Assembly (NCBI GenBank): GCA_018873245.2
Contig: JAEMBT020000001.1
Span: 2,542,001-2,606,000 of the forward strand
Reading direction: 5' to 3'
DNA: 64,000 nt
DNA from: Archegozetes longisetosus
Taxonomy: Eukaryota > Arthropoda > Arachnida > Sarcoptiformes > Trhypochthoniidae
Part shown: positions 11,745-21,131 of the stretch, one piece after another
Numbering within the stretch: the first letter of the stretch is position 1
How the letters are laid out: each line of letters begins with the position of its first letter
The notes under the pieces: generated by a model
Told to the model about the DNA's origin: nothing
The model's input: only the letters and a program-made list of their open reading frames with translations
The model's database searches: none
Program-made: the position numbers and the translations under genes

Positions 11745-12240
11745 CAGCTATTGTTTGCCGATATTGGGTCTCAAAAGTTTCAGATTCTATTTTCGGGCAG
11801 CGGCCAATTATTGCGTAATTAAGTTAAGTGTAACAAAACGGCTAATCATTGGTTTAACACTTCAAAGCTTCATATTATGTCATAAAACCATATCTATGAC
11901 GTTCGGATCAGTCAAACCAATCGTTTCGTTCACTCAAAACAATTTGAATCATAACTGTATGATCACTATGACCCCTATGACCATTATGACCTCTGTAACT
12001 CAAATTGTTTTGAGTAAACTCATGGTTGGTTTGACTGATCTCAACGTCATAGAAATCATTTGATGACATAAAAGGCAACTGTAAATATATTAAACCAATA
12101 ATTTATTAGATTTACTATAGCTTAATTATGCAATAACTGACCGCTGCCCCAAAATTTTAGTTACCGAAGTTACTAGTTACTGAAGTTTCCGTTTTAAGAT
12201 AGTGTCAGCACCTCCTGATTGCCGGCAATCGCCGTAACGA
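11745..12240. mobile_element. large-hairpin MITE, copy 1
   Basis: An imperfect palindrome of about 490 bp. Its ends are cgttacagctattg and, inverted, cgttacggcgattg. Inner arms carry gatcagtcaaaccaatc and its complement around a centre near 11960-11975. Paralogous sites at 19748 and 37070 read straight from aaaatttt to aaggatttaaac, so this is an insertion. A near-identical copy lies at 29810-30303 and a truncated, diverged one at about 48795-49145. The 102-codon frame inside is a by-product. Superfamily unknown, because I see no clear target duplication. Confidence 0.75.
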
Positions 12241-12289
12241 AGGATTTAAACACCTATTAATGCTGTTTACAAATTCAAATTATAGCAAA

Positions 12290-12535
12290 TTTTAGATGTC
12301 TTTTGTGTGATGTTTGTGTTTTTAAAATCAGAACTAATTCATAATTTGGAAATTGATTCCAAACTGAATGATGTCAATCAATTTGATAATTTTCGTTCAA
12401 TGACAAGAGAGTAATTTTAATGAGTTAAAAATCTAGAATTACAATTGATTCTTGCAAGATAATTAAAAATCTAGTGAGCGATATCTTTTAAACTTAATCT
12501 TTTGTGAGCAAACTAATTAGACATTATACCGTTCT
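12290..12535 (+). pseudogene. SOAT intron-5 piece (left part), unit 1
   Basis: Matches SOAT intron 5 (about 8820-9060): the same word order from taatgctgtttacaaattcaaatt through ctagtgagcgatatc and ttttgtgagcaaactaattagacatt. It is split from its right part (13701-13935) by the MITE at 12536-13700. Non-coding duplication debris. Confidence 0.65.
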
Positions 12536-12638
12536 ACGCCGCATATAAGTACATTTACTCATAATGCGAATCGCTGGAAATTTTATAAATATCATTTATA
12601 GCAAGTACTTATATTCCAGATTATAAGTACATGGGGAC

Positions 12639-13334
12639 CGTAGCACGTGAATTCAGCCCCAGCAATTCAGCCTCAGACAATTCAGCCCCGACAATTCAGC
12701 CCAAAGACAATTCAGCTCCCGGCAATTCAGCTCCCGACAATTAAGCCCTAATACTATTCAGCTCCTGACAATTCAGCCCTAAACAACTGTAACTACTCTA
12801 TAGCCTAATGGTTAGAGTCTCCATTAGGAGTAGATTTTAAGCTTAATTCAGTTTCATTTGATCAAATTAATTAATTATATTAAGTTTGATCAAATCAAAT
12901 CGAATTGTGATAATCAACAATTTTTCAAAGCTTGCGCCAGTTGCAAGTTGAACAGTACTTGGCAGGAATCAAACCAAAGACAAAAAAGAAGAGGTATCGA
13001 GATGCAGCATCAAATTTGAAAGAGAATGTGGCGAAGTATGGACAAACTCCTATTATAGAATATCTTAGGAGTATCGCCCATAATCTTTCTTTTTAATACT
13101 TTTTAATTTTTTATATTTGAATTCATTATGTTTTTAAAGCTATTTTAAAAATTTTACTTTAATAAAATTTTAAAATCGAAGCATACTTTGTTGGGGCTGA
13201 ATTGTCAGGAGCTGAATAGTACTAGGGCTGAATTGTGGGGGCTGAATTGTCGGGAGCTGAATTTTTTTTGAGGCTGAGTTGACGTGGCTGAATTGTCTGG
13301 GGCTGAATTGCTGGGGCTGAATTGTCATGAAACC
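12639..13334 (+). mobile_element. foldback-type MULE-like element with tandem AATTCAGCCC terminal repeats
   Basis: Both ends are arrays of about nine aattcagccc/aattcagctcc units, the right one inverted (gggctgaatt). The outermost 45 or so bases pair closely. It is flanked by the 9-bp direct repeat catggggac (12630-12638 and 13335-13343). Paralogous empty sites near 20140 and 30690 contain one such site (acatgaggactgag). A 9-bp target duplication fits Mutator-like elements. The middle carries a 54-codon remnant at 12932-13096 resembling a transposase C-terminus. Confidence 0.8.
12932..13096 (+). pseudogene. C-terminal remnant of a MULE-type transposase
   Basis: An open stretch preceded by tttttcaaag (acceptor-like), with CGC at 12935 and TAA at 13094-13096. 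It encodes RQLQVEQYLAG, a basic KKKRYRDAAS segment, then PIIEYLRSIAHNL before the stop. The element at 52197-52358 has a segment of exactly the same length (54 codons) with the same pattern (QLQVEQYLSG, KRKKYWDAAA, PIIDYLRAIAHNL). Many animal MULE transposases end in a similar RRKKYRD...YLRAIAH pattern from my knowledge of the family. No catalytic part remains, so the element is non-autonomous. Confidence 0.6.
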
Positions 13335-13700
13335 CATGGGGACTGAGATTTCATTTCATAAGACCATGTCCTAAAATGTGAATTTTGACGAAAGGATTGA
13401 ACAGTTACAAGGTGCTACCGTTTTACTTATTTAAACATGAACAAAGTAAAAGTAAATAATTTTAAAAGACTTCTAACACAGACTATATGCTCTTTACAAT
13501 TTGAGATATTGGTTTAAAAAAACTCATGATTGGTCTATACTATTATGAAATTTCACATATTAAAAACATGTCCTTAATTCAAGGAATTTGAAGAATCCGT
13601 TTTTGAAAAGATGGCGTTTGACCCATGTACTTAAATGCAGGTATTAAGTATATGAATCCTGAGATTCAAAATTATAAGTTCATGTACTTATATGCGGCGT

Positions 13701-13935
13701 CAAAAGGTAGAAGAACTGTCAAAAAATGTGAAAATGTGAACAAAAATGTAGGCGAACAAGCAAGCTCCAAATAAGCAAGCTGCTTTACATCCAGTCTTTT
13801 ACAATTATACTATTAATGTCTTACAACTAATCAGAACGGATACAATAAGATGAACATGAGCTGTTTGGTATTCCATTCAACTAATCGCTGTAATATTTTG
13901 TAAATTTGCAATAAGCTAGTGATTCAGAACATTTA
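13701..13935 (+). pseudogene. SOAT intron-5 end and 5' part of exon 6 (broken), unit 1
   Basis: Continues the intron-5 match (aagcaagctccaaataagcaagctgctttacatcc). After the acceptor ttacaactaatcag comes the start of exon 6, now with stops: the conserved Trp codon of RTDTTRW reads TGA, and later ATAAGCTAG. Homology stops near 13935, where the P450 3' flank begins. Confidence 0.65.
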
Positions 13936-14197
13936 ATAGAGAAGTTTCTCAACTCCTGAATTGACCGTAAAGGGCTGCTGAGTGGCTGTCGATATCGAGC
14001 GACCTGACTCCTTCAGATTTTTCTTACGTAGTTACAAAAGAAAAGTTTACGCTATAAAACTAAACGGTGTCGAAGGGTTAAAGGAGAATACCAAGAAATA
14101 GCCTGTCTTGATTCCAAATATATTCCGATGTCAAAATATCAAGCATGTCGAGTAGAGTTTAAATATTAATATATAATGCTATAATATATATAATGTA

Positions 14198-14768
14198 TAT
14201 ACGGGTTTCTCCAAGTCTAACTACGAGGGTAAAAATGTTATATTTCTGAAGCCTGTTGATGAAATTGTATGAAAATTTGCATGTACACACTTAAACTCCC
14301 CCGGCTGATAAATATCATGTTTGTTTTTGAGACCATTTAAATTGAGGGTTGTAATTCGATGATATTGTGAAATAAAAAAACTTCATTGAAATTCATATAA
14401 TAAATCAAACTTAACTTAATTTTTGAATGAGTTATGCAAATGATTGTCTGAAAACATTTGTAAACAATAATTTGATCGAGTCAATGCCACGGGGATTGGA
14501 GGCGGTGAGACAGACTGGCAGGGATCATACCCGCTATTGATTGTTCGGAAATTAAATTTGAATTTATGTGATTTTCTTCAAAAAAATGTCATTTATCATT
14601 AAAATTTAAACTTCTCATTCATTCTTGCTCATTTTTTAAAATTAAAAATTGATTTATCAATAGGGGGAGTTTATCCATGATCATGTCAAATTTGGCTAGA
14701 ATATGTATTATGGTTCTGAATTATAGCCTGTTTTATCATCCTAGTTAGACTTGGAGAAAGCCGTATAT
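14198..14768. mobile_element. MITE with TATACGG-TTTCTCCAAGTCTAACTA ends, copy 1
   Basis: Terminal inverted repeats: left tatatacgggtttctccaag (then tctaactacgagg), right ...cctagttagacttggagaaagccgtatata. About 570 bp, AT-rich, with one GC-richer core near 14485-14530. Copy 2 lies at 31512-32085 beside P450 copy 3. P450 copies 2 and 4 lack it at the matching place. TA at both ends suggests a Tc1/mariner-type target. Confidence 0.7.
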
Positions 14769-14952
14769 AATGATAAATATTGAAATGTTAGTTAAATATT
14801 AATTTATTTTAAAATTTTATCTGACAACCCATATATCTATGTAGGAAATCAAGTGAAGTATAATGACATTTTCATATTCCCGTTATCTACTATGGGGGGC
14901 CTTCAAAACCCAAATTTTAGAAGATACAACATGTCACATTAAATTTGATAAA

Positions 14953-16875
14953 TCAATTAATTCTCTTCTCAAGTCTCAAAATGACTTCCTTTGGTGACAA
15001 AACACCCACTCCATCCAAAATCATCTTTAGAGGAATTGAAGTCTTCTCGCAAGTGGTAAACTTGTAATTATAAACAGTATGCATCAAAGCTAGTTTTGCT
15101 TCCAAAAGAGCTAATCTCATGCCCAAACAATTCCTTGGTCCAGCTCCGAATGGCAAATACGAATATGGATGGTGAGTACGATTCTCTGGTAAGAATCTTT
15201 CTGGTTTAAACTTGTTTGGTTCTGGAAAATATTCTTCATCCATCTGCATTGCATAAGATGGGATGTGTACAATCATGTCTTTTCCGATTTTAATAGTCTT
15301 TCCGTTGTACTCAAACGAATATTCCTCGCTAGCACGACGCTCAATAAAAGGGACAACAGGGAACACACGAAAAGTCTCAGATATGACACCATCGAGATAT
15401 TTCATGTTGTGTATGATGTCGTAGTCAATTAAGTCCTCAAATTGACAAAATTAGAATCAAAAAGACATCAAAGACAAACAATGAGAGAGAACAACAGAAA
15501 CCGTATTCTTACATTGTTTTCGATAACTTCTTTCACTTCTTTGAATAGTTTTTCTTGTACTTCAGGATCCATCGCAAGATTGTAAGAACAATAAGATAGT
15601 AAGGTTGCTGTTGTACCATAACCAGCAATAAAAAATAAAATAGCTTGCGCAACAAATTCTGTCATACTTAAGGCTATACAAGAAATAATTAGAGAATAAA
15701 TCATTTTCAAAAAGATTGTTTTCTCTTAAGTTTCTTCTTACTCTTGTTATGTGTGGTCAAAGGTTGATAATCTGCACTATCGTTAGGCACCATTCCACTT
15801 ATTTCTACAGTTTTTGCCTTGTCCTCATCCAAATCATCTATAGTAACATTACTGTCTTCACTGTTATCATTATCCTTGTCGCTTTCCTTATTCTCCAATG
15901 CGTCCATCATGAGTTGTAGAAAATCACATCGTTTTACATTGCTAGGATTTTTCTTTCTTTCTTCAATAATACGCATTGTCAATGCATGAAAGAATTTTGT
16001 TACTTTCGGATCAAAAATTGCAATGCCTAACTTATCTAACAATTCAGGGAACATAAACAACAATATAAACCTCCAATTGACCTCAGAGAGAGAGTGTGCC
16101 ACAGTAATTATTGGATTGTTCTCGTCATTCAGAGAGTCTACTTTAGTTCCAAATGCTACTTGTATGATGACATCCATTGAAAATGCACCAAAGATTCGCT
16201 TCATATCAAATTCACCGTAGTTGTGATTTAGTTTTCCTTGATTATCTGCACTTTGTTTGTCAATTATCTTTTGAATGTTGGTAACGAGAAGATTGATACA
16301 ATCATCAAACATAGGACGCATTCTTTTTAGTTTTCCAGTGGAAAATGTTGGTGTCATGATAGCACGAACTCTCTTCCAATCGTCACCTTCCAATGCGACG
16401 ACCAACCTGTTCATTATTGAATCACCTGAAATGAAATCCTACAAGAAAAATATAATGTTCAAAATTTGTCTTTTTTAATTGTTTTTTCTTTCTTTTACTA
16501 ACTCTTCTGTTAGGAAAAATGTGAAAATCTTTGCTTAATATGTTTCGTATTATTTCAGGCTCAGCGACCCAGAGAGTAGGTCGTGAAAACTCATAAACAC
16601 CAAACACTTTGTTTCCACATTGCTTTTCAACAATCTCCTTCTCGGCTAGATGCATTGGTTTCATGAACCTTGAGAGAAACGCATTGGATGCAACTGGGAT
16701 ATTCTGTTTCGACCAATAGCTCTTTTTTGATTGAATGTACCTGTAAATAAACTCGTCAAAGAAAGATGAGCTTAGTATATTATTTCACTCACTTGTGTAC
16801 AAAGTAAATCAGTCCACCGATGATGGTTAACCAGGTGTATAACGAAACACAGTTACAATAAGATGTTGAAGTCAT
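14953..16875 (-). CDS. cytochrome P450, CYP3 clan, copy 1
   Basis: Exons (minus): 16875-16793, 16740-16503, 16438-15742, 15673-15513, 15435-14953; GT-AG, phases fit; 553 residues. P450s are haem monooxygenases of the ER membrane, here anchored by an N-terminal helix (about 8-26). Seen: C-helix WKRVR (128-132), I helix IAGYGTTAT (355-363), ExxR in ETFR (413-416), PERF (471-474), and haem loop FGAGPRNCLG with Cys496. The order and spacing fit the CYP3 clan. Two oddities: the I-helix acidic residue before Thr-Thr is Gly359, and residues 286-339 form an acidic, Ser/Asp-rich insert, making the protein longer than the usual 500 or so. A TATA-like TTTATAATTG lies about 75 bases upstream of the ATG. 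The substrate cannot be deduced. Confidence 0.9.
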
Positions 16876-17065
16876 GTTATATTAATTCAAATTACAATTG
16901 CATCAATTGGGGTGTGAGTTGTCAATCAACAAAATATTTCACGATTCAATTATAAAAGACTTCAATTCGTTATTTTCCAATCAATAAGTTAATTGAGACA
17001 TCTGATAATATTTATCATTCACAAAGATGAAAGGTTGTCCTCGTAAACCTTCAAACATAGATATA
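16876..17065 (-). promoter_or_regulatory. P450 copy 1 upstream region
   Basis: On the minus strand this reads gaattgaagtcttttataat and on towards the ATG, giving a TATA-like TTTATAATT about 75 bases before it. The region is almost identical before copies 2, 3 and 4 (to about 23245, 34388 and 41968). Core promoter inferred from position and conservation. Confidence 0.4.
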
Positions 17066-17240
17066 CAGTAAACTCTCGATTTAGTAAAGTCCGGTATAGT
17101 GAATATTGTGATATAGTAAAATGATTTTTGTGCAGCAATGTATAGTAAACTAGCAATAAATCATTAGATTAGGTGAAAGTTAGGTTTAGTAAAGGGATTT
17201 TTTACAGTAGATACCCATTTCAGTAAATCGAGAGTATTAA
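17066..17240. mobile_element. pogo/Tigger-like short TIR element upstream of P450 copy 1
   Basis: Left end cagtaaactctcgatttagt; right end cagtaaatcgagagtatta, inverted. Flanked by TA on the left. About 175 bp, non-coding. The same element stands at 23248-23421, 34390-34564 and 41970-42143, so it was in the ancestral P450 unit. Resemblance to pogo/Tigger termini (CAGT...CTCGATTTA) is from memory. Confidence 0.6.
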
Positions 17241-17373
17241 GTATAATAAATCTCATCATGCTTTAAATGTGAAAAAGTATATGAGATAATATTCAGTTAA
17301 GTAATAAATTAAAAACAAATCAAGGATAGTCTCATGGTATGAGGGAATAAACTTGAAAGACTTCTCTATTTTG

Positions 17374-18887
17374 ATTTATCTATTGATTTATTTGAATTAT
17401 GTATCTTTTGTTTATTTTGTTTTAGGTGACTATAGGAAATCGAGGCATTTTCGCTCTCTTAGTTTTTCTCGTATTCGCTCTCATATACTAATACTTATTG
17501 ATTATATCGTTTGGATTCTTTCTAGCAGTAATGTTCATATCATTTGCCGTAGTTGGAGGTTTGTAACTATTTCTTTTTCAATATATCTTCATTTTGATCT
17601 GTTGCCTTCAACAATCCAATCATTATTTACTTTTATTAATTGCTTTACGTCTAATTCATGTACAATATTCATATGGTAGATGTATTCACGTCTATTCACT
17701 TTAGTATCTGATTATCTAAATTTTATCACAAAAACATAAGAATTCAGTATAGAGCTAGCTTTCATTTAAAATAAGCTTGAACTTAGATGTTTATATACTT
17801 TTTCAATCTTATCCTTATTTCGATATTCTCGAACGCGGTTCAGGGTTAAATTGTTGGTTGAGAGAAGCTGATCCAATCCATATTTCTATGTGTCTGATCG
17901 AAAATGCGAGACCAACATAAAACAGGATTGAGTGTAGAGTTTTTTGTCAGGCATTCGTTATAAAAGAGCTGCTAAAGTATTTCAAAACCTTTTGCTTCAA
18001 TCATTTCGAAAGAAATTATATACAGTAATGTGAATGATTGAGAGATTGATTTAGAACTCTTTGTAAATGAGGATCTTCGATAAAAGATAAACAAAAGTAG
18101 TGTTTAAATATGATCAGATTACATATCATTAGTTGATGTTTGACTCCCAGAAATAATCTGCTTATTCAAGCAGAATTTTTTGAAGTTACTCATAAAAGAT
18201 AAAATAAATTTCAGTCTATTCTAACAATTGTAAAGTAAGCTCATGAATGAATGCAGATATAGAATTCTTAAAATATAAATTTACTATCTTGTTTAACTAG
18301 AAATGAGCCAGACAGTTTTAAAGCAAAAACTCGACTTAGAAACTGACTTATCTTAATTTGCAACCCTTTCGAACAGAAAGCATGTTCAATTTTTCATCCA
18401 TTTTAAAATCAAATTTAATCCAATTCGGTGGAGAACATTGTTTAAACTTTGAGTCAAACTCATTCAAATAAGACTAGTTTGTGAAAATGAAACTAATTTT
18501 GATTTGCGAAAACCGATCATTCATATGATTACATCATTTCCTCGATAAAAGTTGTGTTCCTTTTCATTGGAAAGTTCAAATTCAAGATCTTTACTAAGAA
18601 ATCAATAAAAGATGATTGCTCGAAGTCAGCTAATACATCTTCGCATCATTTGCTTTTCATTGGGAAATATGTTCATGTTTACAACTTTTTATATTGGTTG
18701 GGCTTTGATGATCATGTTCTATAGCATGGAATGGTATTCAAGAGTTAATTGTCCAACTAGTAATGTAAGGATTGACTGACATTTGGTAAATCCTCTAAAT
18801 ATATATATATTTATCATTTTACTATAGAAATCGTTTTTGAGCCTGATTTTGCCTCGCTTTTGGAGTTGTGTAAACATTAAACGATGA
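17374..18887 (+). pseudogene. SOAT exons 7-9, broken copy B
   Basis: Intron-6 end, exon 7 (from 17426), exon 8 (18551-18764) and exon 9 (18828-18887) of SOAT, without exons 1-6. In exon 7 the catalytic IHEY reads ATA TAC TAA TAC: His to Tyr, followed by a stop at the Glu. In exon 8 there is a 4-bp gain near 18645 (catcatttgcttttc). Exon 9 still reads through to its TGA. Not functional as a SOAT. Confidence 0.85.
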
Positions 18888-19490
18888 GAAGATAAAAATG
18901 TTTAGAAGTTTTTTAGGAAAATAAAAATATATTTATTTAAACTTTTGAATTGTATAAATTATTTACAATAAATATTGAAAAGTACACATTAACGCTAACA
19001 GTTGTGATACGCTTCACAACTCAATGTCTTTCACTATGAATTTCCGTGAATTGAATATTTTTCATAATACATCTGATTTCTGGATTAATTTCTGTAGATA
19101 ACTGAAGTAAGTAATGGTTAGATACTTGTGACGTATAGTTGTTTGTACTTTTATGCGTTGTGATTATAATTTATAATTCGGTTTCGATGTGAAAATTTGA
19201 AATATATATCGAATTAAATTTTTACATTTTTAAAAAACTGTCTTGTATTCTAACAATTGCACAGCGCATCAATTTAGAAAAATGGTATAATTTAGCGCAA
19301 AATAACGCTCAACTGAAGTGCAAAGAATTTTGAAAAGTAAATAAAATAAGAAAAATTAATCAAAAAATTGAACAAACAGGATCTGCACATAATATACCAC
19401 ATTTGATATCATATAGAGTTAGGATAGACAAAGTAAACTAACTCATAAAGTCGCACATGACTAATGTCTATTAAAATCTCAAAGATACGC
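18888..19490. other. SOAT 3' flank copy
   Basis: Matches 11078-11700 (gataactgaagtaagt, ttgtacttttatg.gttgtgat, gaacaaacaggatct). No gene. Confidence 0.5.
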
Positions 19491-19492
19491 CT

Positions 19493-19625
19493 CTGTTAAA
19501 TTAGCAATTAAAAGAACTTCTCTTCGAAAAATAATGGAAGAGCTCGGATTGAAACAATATCACCCCGACCCATACATGCATTGAACTACATCGATTTTGA
19601 TAGAAGACTATTCATATTTCACAGA
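19493..19625 (+). pseudogene. possible mariner-type transposase relic
   Basis: An open stretch of about 30 codons (SLRKIMEELGLKQYHPDPYM then a stop) followed in another frame by a basic RFDRR-like segment. The order resembles the helix-turn-helix to catalytic-domain linker of mariner-type transposases (S.RRIL.EL..HPYK...L...D..RR). A near-identical copy lies at 36823-36950, and unit 1 lacks it (11690). Short and broken, so a weak call. Confidence 0.3.
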
Positions 19626-19629
19626 ATTC

Positions 19630-20045
19630 AATTAATTTTCTGTTAATTTTTCAATAATCAAAGATGAAGCATCCACAAAATATGCTTCTAATAGTACAAA
19701 AATACATCCAAATAAGATTCAAATTTAGGCTCTTTAGATTTATAAAATTTTAAAGATTTAAACACCTATTGATGCTGTTCACTAATTCAAATAATAGCAA
19801 ATTTTAGGTGTTTTTTGTGTGATATTTTTGTTTTTAAAATTAGAACTAATTCATATTTTGGGAAATTGATTCCAAACTGAATGTCAATCAATTAGATGAT
19901 TTTCGTTCAATGACAAGAGACTAATTCTAATGAGTTAAAAATCTAAAATTACATTTGGTTCTTGCAAGATAATTAAAAATCTAGTCAGCGATATCTTTTA
20001 AACTTAATCTTTTGTGAGCAAAATAATTAGACATTTTATCGTTCT
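19630..20045 (+). pseudogene. SOAT intron-5 piece, unit 2
   Basis: Parallels SOAT intron 5 from cttaattttctgttcaattt (8670) to agacatt (9052). It is cut by the MITE at 20046. Confidence 0.6.
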
Positions 20046-20482
20046 ACGCCGCATATAAGTACATTTACTCATAATGCGAATCGCTGGAAATTTTTAAAAT
20101 ATCATTTATAGCAAGTACTTATATTTCAGATTATAAGTACATGAGGACTGAGATTTAATTTCATAAGGCCATGTCTTAAAATGTGAATTTTCACAATTGG
20201 ATTGAACAGTTACAAGATGTAAGCGTTTTACTTATTTCAACATGAACAAAGTAAAAGTAAATAATTTTAAAAGACTTCTAACACAAACAATATGCTCTTT
20301 ACAATTTGAGATATTGGTTTAAAAAACTCATGATTGGTCTATACTATTATGAAATTTCACATATTAAAAACATGTCCTTAATTCAAGGAACTTGAAGAAT
20401 CCACTTTTAAAATATGGCATTTGATTCGTGTACTTAAATTCAGGAATTAAGTGAATGAGACTTGAGTACCTATATACGGCGT
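20046..20482. mobile_element. ACGCCGCATATAAGTAC-ended MITE, copy B
   Basis: 437 bp; left end acgccgcatataagtac, right end gtacctatatacggcgt. It lacks the foldback insert found in copy A and so serves as the empty-site reference near 20140. Confidence 0.7.
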
Positions 20483-20690
20483 AAAAGATCTGTCAAAATA
20501 TGTGAAAATGTGGGCGAACAAGCAAGCTCCAAATAATCAAGCTGCTTTACATCCAGTTTTTTTAAAATTATGCTATTAACGTCTTACAACTAATCAGAAC
20601 AGATACAATAAAATGGACATTAGTTGATTGGTATTCCATTCAACTACTCGCTGTAATGTTTTGTAAATTTGCAATAAGCTGATTATTCAG
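20483..20690 (+). pseudogene. SOAT intron-5 end and exon-6 start (broken), unit 2
   Basis: aagctccaaataatcaagctgctttac..., acceptor ttacaactaatcag, then the exon-6 start with several substitutions. It stops matching near 20690 (gattattcagaac). Confidence 0.6.
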
Positions 20691-21131
20691 AACATTTAAC
20701 AAAAATTTCTGAACTCCTGGATTGACCGTAAAGGGCTGTTGAGTGGCTGCTAAGATCGAGTGACTTGACTCCTTCTGATTTTTCTTACGTAGCTACAAAA
20801 GAAATGTTTACGCTAGAAAATTAAAGAGTGTCGAAGGGTTAGAGGAGGATGCCAAGAAATGGCCTGTCTTTATTCCAAATATGTCAAAATATCAAGCATG
20901 ACGAGTAGAGTCTAAATATTAATACATGTAAATATATTAATATATATAATTCTAAATATAGAAATGTTAGTTAAATATTAAATTGTTCTATCATTTTATC
21001 TGATTCCCCATATATCTATGTAGGAAATCAAGTGAAGTATAATGACATTTTCATATTCCCGTTATCTACTATGGGGGGCCTTCAAAACCCAAATTTTAGA
21101 AGATACAACATGTCACATGAAGTTTGATAAA

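Larger units (their letters stand above)
12536..13700. mobile_element. ACGCCGCATATAAGTAC-ended MITE, with a nested foldback element
   Basis: Terminal inverted repeats acgccgcatataagtac (left) and gtacttatatgcggcgt (right, ending 13700). It interrupts the copied SOAT intron 5, because the original intron reads ...agacattgtgaaagatttgtc without it. Shorter copies without the nested insert lie at 20046-20482 and 30600-31034, and a copy lacking its right end starts at 37371. Without the inserted element the MITE is about 435-470 bp. No coding potential. Confidence 0.75.

Noticed and set aside
11755-12063. 102-codon frame, repeated at 29819-30127
   Set aside because: It lies wholly in the hairpin MITE. 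The repeat is explained by the segmental duplication, and the composition (MTMTPMTIMTSVT) reflects tandem tgac words.
12795-12840. tRNA-like A-box word (tagcctaatggttagag)
   Set aside because: No B box, no cloverleaf and no anticodon arm could be built around it; it lies in the foldback element's interior.
15716-15919. Plus-strand frames of 65-67 codons inside all four P450 genes
   Set aside because: They lie antisense to conserved P450 exons and recur only because the genes are duplicated.
17353-17679. 108-codon plus-strand frame overlapping SOAT copy B exon 7
   Set aside because: It is in a different frame from the SOAT exon and spans intron sequence.
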